In this document: one piece after another, positions 33,786-45,625 of the stretch
How the letters are laid out: each line of letters begins with the position of its first letter
Position numbering within the stretch: the first letter of the stretch is position 1
Source of the DNA: Acholoe squamosa
Taxonomy: Eukaryota; Annelida; Polychaeta; Phyllodocida; Polynoidae
Length of the DNA: 64,000 nt
Direction of reading: 5' to 3'
Assembly: GCA_949317995.1 (NCBI GenBank)
Contig: OX439045.1
Span: forward strand, 7,851,174 to 7,915,173
Notes under the pieces: model-generated
The model's database searches: none
What the model was told of the DNA's origin: nothing
Seen by the model: the letters and a program-made list of their open reading frames with translations, nothing else
Program-made: the position numbers and the translations under genes

Positions 33786-33852
33786 ACATGTAAGGAGGCA
33801 TGTTATCCATGGATAACATGCCTCCTTACATGGATAACATGCCTCCTTACAA
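33785..33852. other. Palindrome with GGAGGCATGTTATCCAT arms
   Basis: GTAAGGAGGCATGTTATCCA followed by TGGATAACATGCCTCCTTAC, then one extra direct copy of the right arm. It adjoins composite copy 2. Confidence 0.85.
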
Positions 33853-34151
33853 AAGTCATGATCCATGCATCATATAGTGCAATGTCGACAGGTATGTGCA
33901 TGGGAATATCCAGAAAAAGCACCCAAAATCACAGAAGTCGTGTAATAAATCAAATTAAAGCTCTTGGTGCCCCCCTTGCAGATCCAGAGAGAACTAAAAC
34001 CCCTGTTTAAAGGAAATCTTATATGCGGGAGTAGGTTGCAGGGTATAGCCAAAGTACATCTTATAGGCTAAGTTTTATGCCATACAATAATAAAATCAGG
34101 GACATCTCCATTAAAAGATTAATTTCTTCGTTCTTCCACAGATATGCGGTG

Positions 34152-36369
34152 ATGAATCCAGCCTACCTTCCCGCCCCACGAGGGGGGCGGACAGCAGACG
34201 ACGAGACCTTTCTTAAAGAAAGCTTCGACCCAGCCCCTAGGGAAGAAAAGCAGGATGCGCCAAAACCCGATTTGACACAGCCAGCAGAAGCGCAGACAAC
34301 AGAATTTACTAGCACTTCATTATTGCATGATGATCATGATGCTGGCTACACATATTCAGGGCCCGCTTCAGATGACTCTGAGATGACGAGTATGAAAGAA
34401 CGCTGTTTAAGGCTTCAAGCTGTGGGTGTTGATATCGGAGCACAGAGCCAATCACTTGAAATCAAGAACCTGAAAAACAAGAAGATTATGCAGAACAGTA
34501 GAATTAGCAGTTTAGTGTGTGCTTGTGGAATAGGCCAGAGGGTGGTGAACAAGGAAAAGGAAAGCAGGATTATTTTAGATTGCGAGCCAGAAGATTACAG
34601 GAAAGGCGGCCTGCGTCAGATCAAGAAGGACAAAGGTTTCATGATGAAAGCCAGAAAATCCAAGAGACAAGAGAAGAAAGTTAGCAAAATGGACCAAAAT
34701 TCTGATCATCAGAAGCAAACCCTCATGAAAGAGAAGTATGGCGAGTCGAGTCATGATGTCGAGAAACAAGACACAGAGAAGAGCGTGACGAGTCCCAAAC
34801 AGAGCCTGAATCAAGCACTGTGGATGGAAACTGAGTCTGATGCTAACCCTGAACAGAGCCCTTGGAGAATGTCTGATAAGGTTGTAGTGAATCCCACACT
34901 AAAAGTGTCAGATAGAGATTTCATGCACTACAAAAAGCCTGTATTCATTGAGAGTGAGGTGATGCTCATTGGAAAGAGGCCCGCTGATAAAAGGACTGAT
35001 GAACATGAAGAACCAGTGAAGAAAGCTATGAGGAAATCAGAATATCTCATAGAAGGAACTTCAAAGAGCAAAAATGCCATGAACCCTAAGGAATCCCAGC
35101 CAGAAGAGAAAGAAGTGGATGCGTGTGAGGCAGCAGCTTCCCCAAAGGTGCATGAAAGAGAGCCCTGCAGCAAAATATCTGATTCAGAGTTCTACAAAAT
35201 ACAAAAGAGAAAACTTATTTCCCGTAAAATGCCTAAGAGTGAGCTTCCCAACAAAATGCCTGAGGAAAAGTTTTCCGACACAATGCCTGAGGGACAGGTT
35301 TCCAACAAAATGCCTGAGGGAGAACTTTCTAACAAAATGCCTGAGATAGATCTTTCCAACAAGATGCCTGAGAGAGAGCTTTCCAACAAAATGCCTGAGA
35401 GAAAGCTTTCCAACAAAATGCCCGAGGGAGAGCTTGTCAACCAAAAGCCTGTTGGAGAGGTTTCGAACAAAATGGTTGCGAACAAGAGAATTGAGGGAGG
35501 AGTAAATAAGAACTGTCCCGGTTTAGAGTTCTCCACAAGGAGAAAACAAAGCAACGATTCCCAGAATATTGCAATAGTATTAGCTTCTCACAACCAGATC
35601 AGGAACAAAAACCATCCACTAAAAAGCAACAAAAACAGCTACAATTGTGACCTTAAGAATAACAACAGCAACAAAAACTGTGCAGATATGCTAGCACCTG
35701 AACACAAGATCAGCAACAAAGACCCAACAAGCAACAGCAACAAAGACATGCCCAACAACATCAGCAACAACAACAATGACTTGTTGAATACCTTGTACCA
35801 GAACATAACGAGGCGATGCGGAGCCGACAAACGGATGTTGTTGGTGTACAAGATCGTCCTGCAGAACCCGGATTTGATTCAGATCGCCTACAAACTGGAA
35901 GACGGTCCTAATTGTCTCCTTCCAAACAAGGCGCAACGGGCTGGTGGAAAGGTCGAGGATGAGGTCATATCCAAAGGTCAGCACGACCAGATGAAGAACG
36001 AAAAGGACAGAGACAAAGATAAAGGAGAAGATATTGACCCTGTAGAGGCAGATTCGATGACATGGCATCTTGAAGAAGATGTGTATGAGAAACCTGACCT
36101 TCCAGAGAAGATTTCATGCTCCAAGGTCACAGTTACAGATCTTAAGGTCACAAAACCCAAGGTTGAAGATCATATGGTCAAAAGTCCCAAGGCTACACAG
36201 CCCAATGCCAAAGGCCCCAAGGTCACACAGTCCAAGGTCAAAGATCCCTGGGTCAAAGGGCCCAAGGTCACACATCCCAAGGTCAAAAAGCCCAAGGTCA
36301 AAGAGCCCAAGGACACACAACCTAAGGTCACACAACCTAAGGTCAAATCCACGGAATATGCTTCAACAG
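34152..36369 (+). CDS. NIK-like gene, exon 1: low-complexity N-terminus
   Basis: Encodes residues 1-739 plus one base of codon 740. A pyrimidine-rich tract and CAG ending at 34141 form a good acceptor, so translation probably starts at the ATG at 34152, ten bases into this exon. An out-of-frame ATG-CGG-TGA lies at 34144 just before it. The donor is ACAG|GTGAGC. The protein is hydrophilic and Lys/Glu/Asn-rich with no membrane segment. Residues 359-439 hold nine 9-residue repeats of the NKMPEGELS type. Residues about 455-543 are Asn-rich. A less biased block at about 544-590 (starting LLNTLYQNITRRCGADKR) looks the most foldable part. Residues about 672-733 are repeats of PKVTQ/PKVKD type. No known domain was recognised. 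The long intact frame (2.2 kb) argues strongly for coding. Confidence 0.75.
35226..35468 (+). repeat. Coding minisatellite, 27-bp unit x 9
   Basis: Nine head-to-tail 27-bp units in frame within exon 1. Each encodes nine residues with a conserved Met-Pro-Glu core preceded by Asn-Lys and followed by a Leu/Val/Phe-Ser pair. Units differ by a few bases, with charge-swapping changes (Gly/Arg/Ile/Glu after MPE). The unit length is a multiple of three, so copy-number change would keep frame. Confidence 0.9.
36166..36347 (+). repeat. Coding 15-bp repeat encoding Pro-Lys-Val units
   Basis: Approximate 15-bp units (consensus CCCAAGGTCACACAG / CCCAAGGTCAAAGAG) encoding PKVTQ or PKVKE pentapeptides near the end of exon 1. 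The repeat alternates hydrophobic, basic and proline residues, as in many disordered scaffold tails. Confidence 0.85.
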
Positions 36370-36831
36370 GTGAGCAGTGTTAACTTTTACTAACATGAAA
36401 TAGCGATTATGATTAGTCGATTCAGTGAAGGGATGAGAAGAGATGACCAGTGATCTGAAATGTATTTTTGTGAAGTTTTGCGTTCATTGAATACTGGGGG
36501 AAATGCTTCTTATCTTGCTGACACTAATGACATGTACATTGGATACCGAGTAAAAGTGCAGACTTAAGTTTGAAAGCCTAGAAATTTTTGCATTTTTAAA
36601 AAAACAACAACATTTAATTGAGGGATTTTTAAACATTTTGCTGCTCAATTATTTCTTACTCGAAGCTGACGTGCACAGAATCTCTATTACTTGAAAATGA
36701 AAATAACAATTCTGAAAATAAAAATATCTGCCTACTGCCTACTATGTAGACCAAGATGTACCTTTTTGTTGATCTGACCTAACCTTGATAAGCATTAGGG
36801 TTTTACAACTGAATTTCATATGACTTTACAG
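36370..36831 (+). other. Intron 1 of NIK-like gene
   Basis: 462 bases, GTGAGC to TTTACAG, AT-rich, no repeats recognised. Intron 2 (37021-37286) is similar. Confidence 0.65.
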
Positions 36832-37020
36832 TGAAACAAGGTCAGAGAAGTACAAAAAGAGGGAGGAGGAGCAGGGGACATTCTCGCAATGGACAGAGAC
36901 GTAACAAGAAGAACAAACAAACAAGGATTCCTTACAAGAAGGAAACGACAGACCAGAGAGAACCCCGCGAGTCACTGGTAGAGAGAGATAAAGAAACTCC
37001 AAGTAATGGCTCAGGATTCG
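36832..37020 (+). CDS. NIK-like gene, exon 2: basic cluster
   Basis: Acceptor TTTACAG ends at 36831 and donor TTCG|GTAAGT starts at 37021. Phase 1 on both sides joins with exons 1 and 3. Encodes residues 740-803. It is rich in Arg and Lys (GRRSRGHSRNGQRRNKKNKQ), a likely nuclear localisation signal. Human NIK also has a Lys/Arg-rich nuclear signal in its N-terminal part, so the feature is consistent with the family, but basic clusters are common. Confidence 0.65.
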
Positions 37021-37286
37021 GTAAGTGGATTATGTTGCTCTTATGCACCATATTTCAAAGTTTTCAGAATTTTCCTGATTTTAGAATTTTCTGGAGTTTG
37101 ATATGCCTATGGATTTACCCAAAATCAAAAAATGATTTTTTCTTTACTCCTTTAATATCGAGAATAAATAACCCAGTCTTGAAGAAAGCTACATCCTATG
37201 CTTTTAACATAGCCAGGTGAGAAAAAGAAATTGTCATTTGACTGTGAAGGTGGGTAACACAATGATTGTGATTTCCTCAAAAATAG

Positions 37287-37762
37287 GTAATGAGAAGGGC
37301 CACAGACCCAAGTCTTGTGTCATAAAGTACAACAAAACCTCACCAAGGGAATCCAAAGGCGCACGTCGCACACACATTGCCGGGGACCGACCGCTAAATG
37401 ACCCCGACAGTTCAACGTCTTCCAACAATCCATCAAACCACAGCTCTGATTCCAGCCAGACAGCAAGTGCCCAAACTGCACCTTATCACCCCTCGTCTTC
37501 AGAATCTGGCAGCTCCAAGATGGCTCTGACTTTGCGGCGCTGGGCGTCCTCTGAGAATCCCGCGGGTGACTCGGCAAGTGGTGGAGGTGACGGGGAAAAG
37601 GTTGGTCGAGGCCGGCCGTGCTCCAACCTCCCCCCGGGTAGCGGCAATACGGGCGCTATCGGGGGTGGACATGGGCAGGAACAACAGCAGAACGGGCTCT
37701 CGGACAATGGGGAGAGCGAGAAGGGGAAAGATGGAGGCGGGAGTCGACGCGGGTCTGATCAG
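37287..37762 (+). CDS. NIK-like gene, exon 3: Ser/Gly-rich linker
   Basis: Acceptor AAATAG ends at 37286 and donor GATCAG|GTGAGT starts at 37763. The exon enters in phase 1 and leaves in phase 0. Encodes residues 803-961: a basic start, then Ser/Asn/Asp/Gly-rich sequence without a recognised domain. GC content and CpG use are higher than in the flanking introns, and both splice sites are strong, which supports coding. Confidence 0.65.
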
Positions 37763-38112
37763 GTGAGTGTATTGATAATGCTTTTAGTTAATTTTAAACT
37801 GTTGAAAATATCTTAGATGTTCCCTCAGACCAAATGTTGGTGTTTGGCAAAAAATAAGACTATCATAATCTGTTGTGTCTTATACGCAAATCAGATCGAG
37901 GCTGTGCCTCATAGGTTCTCAATCGGGAAATAATCTTATACTACCAGTAAATCCTTCCTTATCTAGGTCAGGGCAGTATACTGACTAAAACCAACCTAAA
38001 AATATGTGAAGTCTGGCGGTGATACCCTTTCCCTATCTTAGGCTACAGTAGTTTCCTATCTAAAGCAAGCTAGAAATGTGTGAAGTGTAGTGGTAACACC
38101 CCTTCCCCCAAG

Positions 38113-38370
38113 CTACCGTAATCTCCCGCGTAGAAGGCGCAGCTCGCATAGAAGGCGCCCCCCCCCCAACTCACAGGGGGGGGGGTGTTTCACGTAGAAG
38201 GCACCCCCCTGAGGGCAGATTTTTGTAGTTTAGTACTGTTCTATAGTAAAAATACCCCCCCCCCAATAAGGCGCACCCCAAACTCAAGGCAATGCCCCTC
38301 CCACGTATAAGACCCAGCAGCATTTTGTTTGGCGTAGAAGACGCGCCTTCTACGCGGGAGATTACGGTAA
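38113..38370. mobile_element. Type-A MITE in intron 3
   Basis: Ends TACCGTAATCTCCCGCGTAG and CGCGGGAGATTACGGTAA. Core GTACTGTTCTATAGTAAAAA. Further type-A fragments lie at 37865-37960 and 38400-38550. Confidence 0.85.
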
Positions 38371-39129
38371 ATGCATTTACATCTAGTACATTGCTCTGAA
38401 AATATCACATGGGTGCGCCTTATATGCAGGGTTTTTCAAAATACCAAACTAGAGGACATGGGTGCGTCCTATACGCGGACCAAGCATTGACGAATTTAGT
38501 GTGTGCTTTATATGCTAGCTGCGTCTCATACGCGGGATATAATGGTATATCACAACTGAACTTAATAACTTGAAAAAAATGTTTTTAAGCTAAGCATGCA
38601 TGTTAGTCCTTTTAATGTCATCTGTAATTCTGGGGAAGTGAGTTAGAAATCAGTGATCAAAGTAATTTTGTGGACTAAATAAAGACAAGTATATCCACTC
38701 AAAAACCACCCCAAAATAGCTTAACATTTGCATTGTTTTCAAAATTTAAGAAATATGCTATGGATGACCCCTCTTTTACTAGTCGAGGTCCTTTTTTGTC
38801 ACTATTCATTCTATCCGTGAATTATCATCTGATACAACAAGATTGAGTTTTTAATAGAAAATACACCATTACGTTATAGGCCAATGTATACGTAGCGTCC
38901 ATCAAACCATATCTTGTGACATCAGCTATTCAATGGAATTACATTTGTCTGTGTATACTGTTTGAATGTGATATCTAATATGTCATGAATGCTGACCTTA
39001 AAGTCAGATTAACTGTGTACAGTCACTTAGTGGTTATCCACCATAGCCCATGGTTGTACATGTCATGATATCGACCAGAAGTTTACTTTTAGGGGAGGGG
39101 GTGGTAAAATAGATTAAGTTTATATGAAG

Positions 39130-39510
39130 ACATCTTCTTTAGGTAACAGACAATGAAAAACAAGAATAAACTTTCCATTTTGATTATTTTCTTCAATTAG
39201 ATATCTAAGAGTTTGAGTAAACCTTTACAAAATAGCAATGCTTTTTGTTCTATGCTGTAAAAACCTTCCTTATTGTCTGATTTGCTTGCCGTAAAAACTG
39301 GTATGTACCATAAGGTCTTCAGATAACAGCCAGATAGTTTGTCCAGTATGCTGACGATTCCTGCCGGCCCGGCATACGTTTTGCCGGCTATAGCTGGTGT
39401 TCGGTGGGTTTTCATATTGACTGAAGTTCTGATATGAAAGGCACATTTCAGTCACAGTGGCATATCTCAAATTAGAGCAAAATCGGTCGGGGAGAGGCTT
39501 AGATTTTAAC
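39130..39510. repeat. Dispersed repeat shared with 63095-63445
   Basis: ACAATGAAAAACAAGAATAA, GCAATGCTTTTTGTTCTATG and CTGTAAAAACC recur in order at 63140-63235 in the last intron. It continues into a CCGGC-rich part with GCCGGCTATAGCTGGTGTTC, matched by GCTGGCAAAAGCTGATGTCC. Confidence 0.7.
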
Positions 39511-39769
39511 GCATAATGCAACTTGCACTGGCATATGAAGGGGGGGGGCAGCCTAACCCCAACCCCCCCCCCCCTCCTCGCCATCAACACCACAAATAAT
39601 GGACGACCCCCTTTATAAGCTTACATGAACACATGGTGTACCCCCCCCCCCAAAAAAAAAAAAAAAAAAAATGAAATTTTGGTTCTTATGCTAGTCCTCA
39701 TGATGTTTTCTCTAATAATAGTTTGACCAATTTTTTTTTCAAACTCCGACCTATGATCAATGATTGTAC

Positions 39770-42025
39770 AGTATAGGATAGGTCAGTCCATACAGTCCTA
39801 TAGTGAAGGCCAACCCCCCTTTACCCCCCCATGAAACTAGGTGACCTTGTGTGTTCAGTATTGGGCCCTATATAGGATAAGGGGGTTTATGGAGCTATCA
39901 TGTATCTTCCTGAAAGGGATACCAAATGAAATGAAGAGACCATCTAAGCCAAAAAATCCTGCTGAATCCAAAAATGTTGGTCTTTCTTATCAAAATTTGA
40001 CCAAAAGTACCCGAAAATGATGTTTGATGAGGGGAATACTTTTAAAAATGTACAAAAATGATATTGAAAATGATTGCAAATCTTTAAATATAGAACACAT
40101 AAATCAGAGTTAATACCTCAATCCACATACCCAAATGTCTGCCTTTCTCTCAGTCAGGCAAGTTCTGGGCCTGTGCATTACTCTGCCTATCCCACATACA
40201 GCATATCAATTGTGTACCTATCACTCATCCTGCCTATCTCTTCAATCTGAAACATTGACAGTTCAATCTGGTTATCTCTTAAAAGGCCTAACTTATAATG
40301 CTTACCCCTCACCTTACCTTATCTCATTTGTTCCTTCTTTCCTTTAGTCTACCTATCCTCAATCTGCCTATCATTCATTTTACCTATCCCTCATGGTGAC
40401 TATCCCTCAGACCATCATGTTTAATCTGCGCTGTTTGTCTGCTATATAAGCCTTTATTGTTTAACGGTACATTCCTTACCATGTCTACTATTTCAATTTT
40501 ACCTATCCCTGATAATGCCTATCATGTAGCCTACCTATCCCTCATTGTGCCTATCCCTCAACTCTGCACATCCCTCATATTTGACTTGCATATCTGTCCC
40601 TAGGATGCATGTTTTTTTTGTTGTTTTTTTTTACGTTTGCTCATCTTACAAGGTACTCTGTGCCTATTCCTTAAATTGCTAATTGCTCATACTGCCTATC
40701 CCTCTTGCTACCCATCCTTACCTATCCCCCATGCACTCTATACAGCTCTCTTACCCATCTCACCTCTCTTACCTACCTATGTCACAACCAACCTTCATTA
40801 TGATGACCATTTCTTAGTCACCTTAACATACTGGTTACAGTCCACCTTATTTATACATCTACCTATCATTCATGCTGCATATCTTTCAGTTTACCTATAT
40901 AATGATATGAATGGAGGATAGGCATAATGGGGGATAGGTATATTTCACAAGGCATAGACCTGGAGACAGGTGGAAGAAATTGAACACAAGCTGAGATATG
41001 TATAGAGAGAGCGAGTTAGATTGACTGAGCTGACCTGGTAAGAAAACCATATGGACAGCATGAGGGATAGGTATTCAAAAGGATTGGTAGCAAGGGGGAT
41101 AGGTAGCATGTGCAATATCTAGTTTGAGGGATAGGCACAGGGCGTACCTTGTAAGATGAGCAAATGTAAAACAAGAAAACATGGGTGGTAGTGACAGATG
41201 GGCAAGTCAAATATGAGGGATATGCAGAGTTGGGGGATAGGTATAATGAAGGATAGGTAGGCTTTATGATAGGCATTGTTAAGGATAGGTAGGATCAAAA
41301 TGATAGACATGATAAGCAATGTAACTGTTAACCATTAGGGCCTAAATAAACAGATGAACAATACAGTTTAAACATGGTGGTCTTAGGGATAGTCACATGA
41401 GGGATAGGTAAAATGAATGATAGGAAGACTGAGGATAGGTATACTATGGGAAACTTGGACCAGAGAAGATTAGCTAAAGTAAGGAGTAAGCTTTAGTATC
41501 TAGGTCTTTTGGGAGATAGCCTTACTTCAAGATGCTTTAGATTTAAGAGATAGGCAGTATGAGTGATAGGTAGACTAAGGGATAGGCAGTATGTGAGATA
41601 GGCAGAGTAATGCACAGTTAGAATACTTGTCAAATTGGGAGATAGGCAGACATTTGGAAATGTGCATTGAGGTACTAACTCTGGTTTATGTGTGTCTATG
41701 AAGACTTCTCATTATTTTGAATATTATTTTTGTACATCTTTAAAATATTTTCTTCATCAAACCTCATTTTCGGGTACTTTTAGTCAATTTCTGAGAATCA
41801 TGATAAAAAATTTGGATTCATCAGGATTTTCTGGTCCAGGTGGTTTCTTCTTCCCCTTTAGTATCACCCTGATAAAGGAATACCACAGCTCCATAAACCA
41901 CCTAATCCTCTACAGAAATCAACAATGAAAACCCAGGGGCACCTAGTTTCATGGGGGGGTAGAGGGGGGTGGCCTGTCACACTCTACCCATAGACTATGC
42001 TCTCAGTGACCTCTCCTATAGTATA
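39770..42025. mobile_element. 2.2-kb foldback element
   Basis: Two ~1.1-kb inverted arms meet near 40930. Left landmarks CCATGAAACTAGGTGACC, CCCGAAAATG and CCAAATGTCTGCCT are matched on the right by GGGCACCTAGTTTCATGG, CATTTTCGGG and GGCAGACATTTGG in mirror order. Inner halves consist of degenerate 18-20-bp CTATCCCTCAT..TGC units (left) and their complement (right). No coding frame was found. Confidence 0.85.
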
Positions 42026-42280
42026 AGCTTCTTGCTATGATGCTTTCCTGACCTATTTGAAAATGTTTTTAATGTCATCGTTTCGGTCCCTTTGTGTTTT
42101 TGTTGTATATTTGTATGGGCCTGCACCTATTCATCCATGGCTAATGTAGTTTCCTTGCCATGATTATGACTTTAACTGCATATTGTTCACCCCCCTCCCC
42201 TTCCAAGCCAACCCTCCTACCACACATATCGCTACACTTCCATGGATTTTCTTGCACTTTGACCAACACCCCCTGCCTAA

Positions 42281-42730
42281 GGGAGTGGCATTTTTTTTAA
42301 ACTTAGGAGGGGGGGGATCTTTTTCGACTCCTTGACTGGGAGGGCGCAAAAGTTTTTCAACCCATCTGAATAATTTTTAAAGAGCCCCACTCTTCATTTT
42401 TTAAAGCAGGGATGTAAGTCTTCAGGTTTTATCAGGATTTCCTGATTTCTGAAAATGTTGAATGATATGTATTTTCCTTAATATACGCGTGGTAAGGAGG
42501 GCTGTGTGGAAAAATAGAAGGCTTTATATCAAGTAATTGTATGGCTTCCTGATTTTTACCCATGCCTGGCTTACATCCCTGTTAAAGGGCGTGTTTGTGC
42601 ACGTTTTTGGCTCCTCGGTGAGGGGGGAAATAAGACCCTCGAGGGGGGGGGGGAGAAAAATCTTTTCGTGCATCCATGCAAACACTCACTGCCGCCCCCC
42701 CCCCATTATTAAAAAAAAAGATCACTCCCC
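42281..42730. mobile_element. GGGAGTG MITE, copy 3, with nested insertion
   Basis: Left end GGGAGTGGCATTTTTTTTAA, right end AAAAAGATCACTCCCC. The 42407-42581 element lies inside, bounded by TTAAAG. Confidence 0.8.
42407..42581. mobile_element. CAGGGATGTAAG TIR element, copy 2, 6-bp TSD TTAAAG
   Basis: 175 bp, ends CAGGGATGTAAGTC / GGCTTACATCCCTG, TTAAAG at 42401-42406 and 42582-42587. Roughly 80% identical by eye to copy 1. Confidence 0.9.
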
Positions 42731-43022
42731 AATGTTACCAGTGGAATGTGGCTCAATGACTAACCTTATCTTGTGGTTATGGATATAGAGGGATATCCTG
42801 ACTGACCTAGATGGCTCAGGGTGGGGTTGTCCTCAGTATATGAGTCACAGTATTGGTCATGACTCATAGGAGGTTTCCGTATCTCTAGACTTGAACCAGT
42901 CCACTACAAATATTTGTCAATTTTATGAAATCTGTTAGAATTCGGCAATATTTAAAACAAAAATAGAATAAGGATATTCCAAGAACTCCTACAATACTTT
43001 CTGAAATTTTCTCATCCATGTG

Positions 43023-43389
43023 CAGGCGCGTAGGAAAGGGGGGGGGCAGGGGGCAATCACAAAACAGGTGGGGCCTGAATATGTCTGCCCCCCCCCCCAA
43101 AAAAAAAAATAAATAAATAAATAAATTAATTAAAAAATGCCAAGACCTCATTATTATAATGTGCATTAGAATAATGCCACACATCTCAAATAGATCAATG
43201 TGGAAATGGGATAGAGAAGTGCGGCCTGAGGCTAAAATCACAGCTAGACACCACCGAAAATAACTCTTGCAAACAAATTCTATATAGGCATGTATAGGTG
43301 GTACCGAGCTTAAGCAGACAATTTGAATTCGTATTGATGTGTCCCCCCACTGGGCCCCCGTCAATAAAGATTTGCTTCCTACGCCTCTG
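43023..43389. mobile_element. CAGGGGCGTAGGAA-type element, long copy
   Basis: 367 bp, ends CAGGCGCGTAGGAA and TTCCTACGCCTCTG, with the shared AATAAAGATTTGCTTCCTA right end. The 43100-43130 stretch is an (AAAT)n run. Target duplications are not clear here. Confidence 0.75.
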
Positions 43390-43733
43390 AATGTGTTTGT
43401 CCACGTGACCTCAACCTATGAATTAACACACGTTCAATTCTTTCTTGGATCAATTTTTTTTTTCCAGTGAATTCAAAATTTCTATTTGGATGAATTTCTG
43501 ATCTGAATTCAGCTAAAAAAAATAGAGGGGTGCGTTTGTGATAATTACCTTGAATTCAGTGAGCCTAGATTCATGCTAAATAATGTACCATAATATTGCA
43601 CATCAGATGCATCTGTCAATATGAAAACCCACTTGACACTAACTTTAGCGGGGCTAACTGCTGCCTTGCCGGCATATACAGCTGAGCCCAGGCTATTGAA
43701 CTGGTATCAATAGCCGCTGGTCGAGACTGATTA

Positions 43734-44590
43734 CCGTAATCTCTCGCGTATAAGGCGTAGCTCGCCTATAAGGCACATCCCCAACTCAGGGACATCTGTT
43801 ATAATGTATAAGGCGCACCTCTGAGGGCAGATTTTTCTTAATTTAGTACTGTTCTATAGTAAAAAATACCCCCCCTACCGTAATCTCCCGCGTAGAAGGC
43901 GCGTCTTCTACGCCAAACAAAATGCTGCTGGGTCTTATACGCGGGAGGTAAATTGCCTTGAGTTTGGGGTGCGCCTTATACGCGGGTTTTTCCAACATCT
44001 CATTTGGGAAAATGCGCCGATGACAGCTTGAACTCATAGCGCCAGCACCACGGCAGACCGGGAGCTGTCGACGCACTCGCCGGGGATAAGGCCCACCATG
44101 CGCCGATGACAGCTTGAACTCATAGCGCCAGCACCACGGCAGACCGGGAGCCGCGACGCGCTTGGCGGGTTCAAGCCGACCGTGTGCCGATGACAGCTTG
44201 AACTCATATAGCCAGCAGCGCGGCAGCCCGGTCGCTGTAGATTTGCTCGGCGGGGAATACGCCCACCATGCGCCGATGACAGCTTGAACTCATAGAGGTG
44301 GGTGGGGAGGGGGGGCGCCTTCTACGCAAAACAGCCCCCCTGTGAGTTGGGGGGGCGCCTTATACGCGGGTTTTTCCGGAAATCGATCCAGAATAGGTAC
44401 GTGCGCCTTCTACGTGAAAAGGCCTCCTCTGAGTTGGGGGGGCGCCTTCTACGCGAGCTGCGCCTTCTACGCGGGAGATTACGGTATAAGGCGCACCCCA
44501 AACTCAAGGCAATTTCCCTCCCATGTATAAGACCCAGCAGCATTTTGTTTGGCCTATAAGACGCGCCTTATACGCGGAAGATTACGGTAG
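43734..44590. mobile_element. Nest of type-A MITEs
   Basis: At least three TACCGTAATCT-type left ends (43734, 43877) and right ends (AGATTACGGTA at 44475 and 44578). An 86-bp tandem repeat sits between them. The order of insertion cannot be resolved by eye. Confidence 0.75.
44014..44300 (+). repeat. ~86-bp tandem repeat x 3.3 inside the MITE nest
   Basis: GCGCCGATGACAGCTTGAAC recurs at 44014, 44100, 44184 (variant) and 44270. The unit also holds AGCACCACGGCAGACCGGGA. Much more GC-rich than its surroundings. Confidence 0.9.
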
Positions 44591-44985
44591 GTCACATATC
44601 TGCGTATAAGCCGCAACTTATTGAATTATTTTCATATATGAAAATAATTCATTCACATGTAACACCACGCGCTAGAATTTTGTCCACGTCCTTCTCCTAG
44701 CCAGTCATAGACTTGCCATGGCCTTTCACTTATTCATTTTTTTTCTGTCCCTGCATAGGTATAGTATTTAAGACCTCGCCTCAGACTAAATAGGCAATAA
44801 CAAAACGGATTTATATAAGACCTATGCAAGTCTATGTTTGTCACAGGTGGTTCTGGGCCACCTGGTCGTCTTGGGGCCGCCTGATAGCTTTTCTTGTTGA
44901 TTTCATGAAGCTGAGAAAGCCTTCCATTAACCCCACTTATTAGAAGGCCAGGTACCTAAACTCACCCTCACTGACCTCCCCCCCC
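44591..44985. other. No gene seen in this part of intron 3
   Basis: A TTTTCATATATGAAAA palindrome at 44629; otherwise unique. Confidence 0.4.
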
Positions 44986-45625
44986 CCAACCCACTTATAC
45001 AACACCAATAGACTCCTCTGAAGCCGTTCTATTGAGCCCTTACCACCCCACACAATTTAGTACCTGTACAACGCCAATAGACCGCTCTGAAGCCGTTCTA
45101 CTGAGCCCTAACCATCTCACACAGGTTAGTACCTGTACAACGCCAATAGACCCCTCTGAAGCCTTTCTATTGAACCCTAACCATCTCACACAATTTAGTA
45201 CCTGTACAACGCCAATAGACCGTTCTACTGAGCCCTAACCACCCCACACAGTTTAGTACCTGTACAACGCCAATAGACTCCTCTGAAGCCGTTCTACTGA
45301 GCCCTAACCATCTCACACAGTTTAGTACCTGTACAACGCCAATAGACCCCTCTGAAGCCGTTCTACTGAGCCCTAACCACCCCACACAGTTTAGTACCTG
45401 TAAAACGCCAATAGACCACTCTGAAGCCGTTCTACTGAGCCCTAACCATCTCACACAGTTTAGTACCTGTACAACGCCAATAGACCCCTCTGAAGCCGTT
45501 CTACTGAGCCCTAACCACCCCACACAGTTTAGTACCTGTACAACGCCAATAGACCCCTCTGAAGCTGTTCTACTGAGCCCTAACCACCCCAAACAGTTTA
45601 GTACCTGTACAACTCCAATGAATTA
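44986..45625 (+). repeat. 69-bp satellite
   Basis: About nine units containing TTTAGTACCTGTACAACGCC and TCTGAAGCCGTTCTACTGAG. CACCCC/CATCTC variants alternate, hinting at a two-unit higher-order repeat. One unit (about 45215) has lost the CTCTGAAGC part. Confidence 0.93.

Noticed and set aside
42885-43364. 159-codon minus-strand frame
   Set aside because: Crosses an element of the CAGGGGCGTAGGAA family and an (AAAT)n tract; no homology was recognised.
45167-45592. 141-codon minus-strand frame
   Set aside because: 69-bp satellite with a unit length divisible by three; perfectly periodic.
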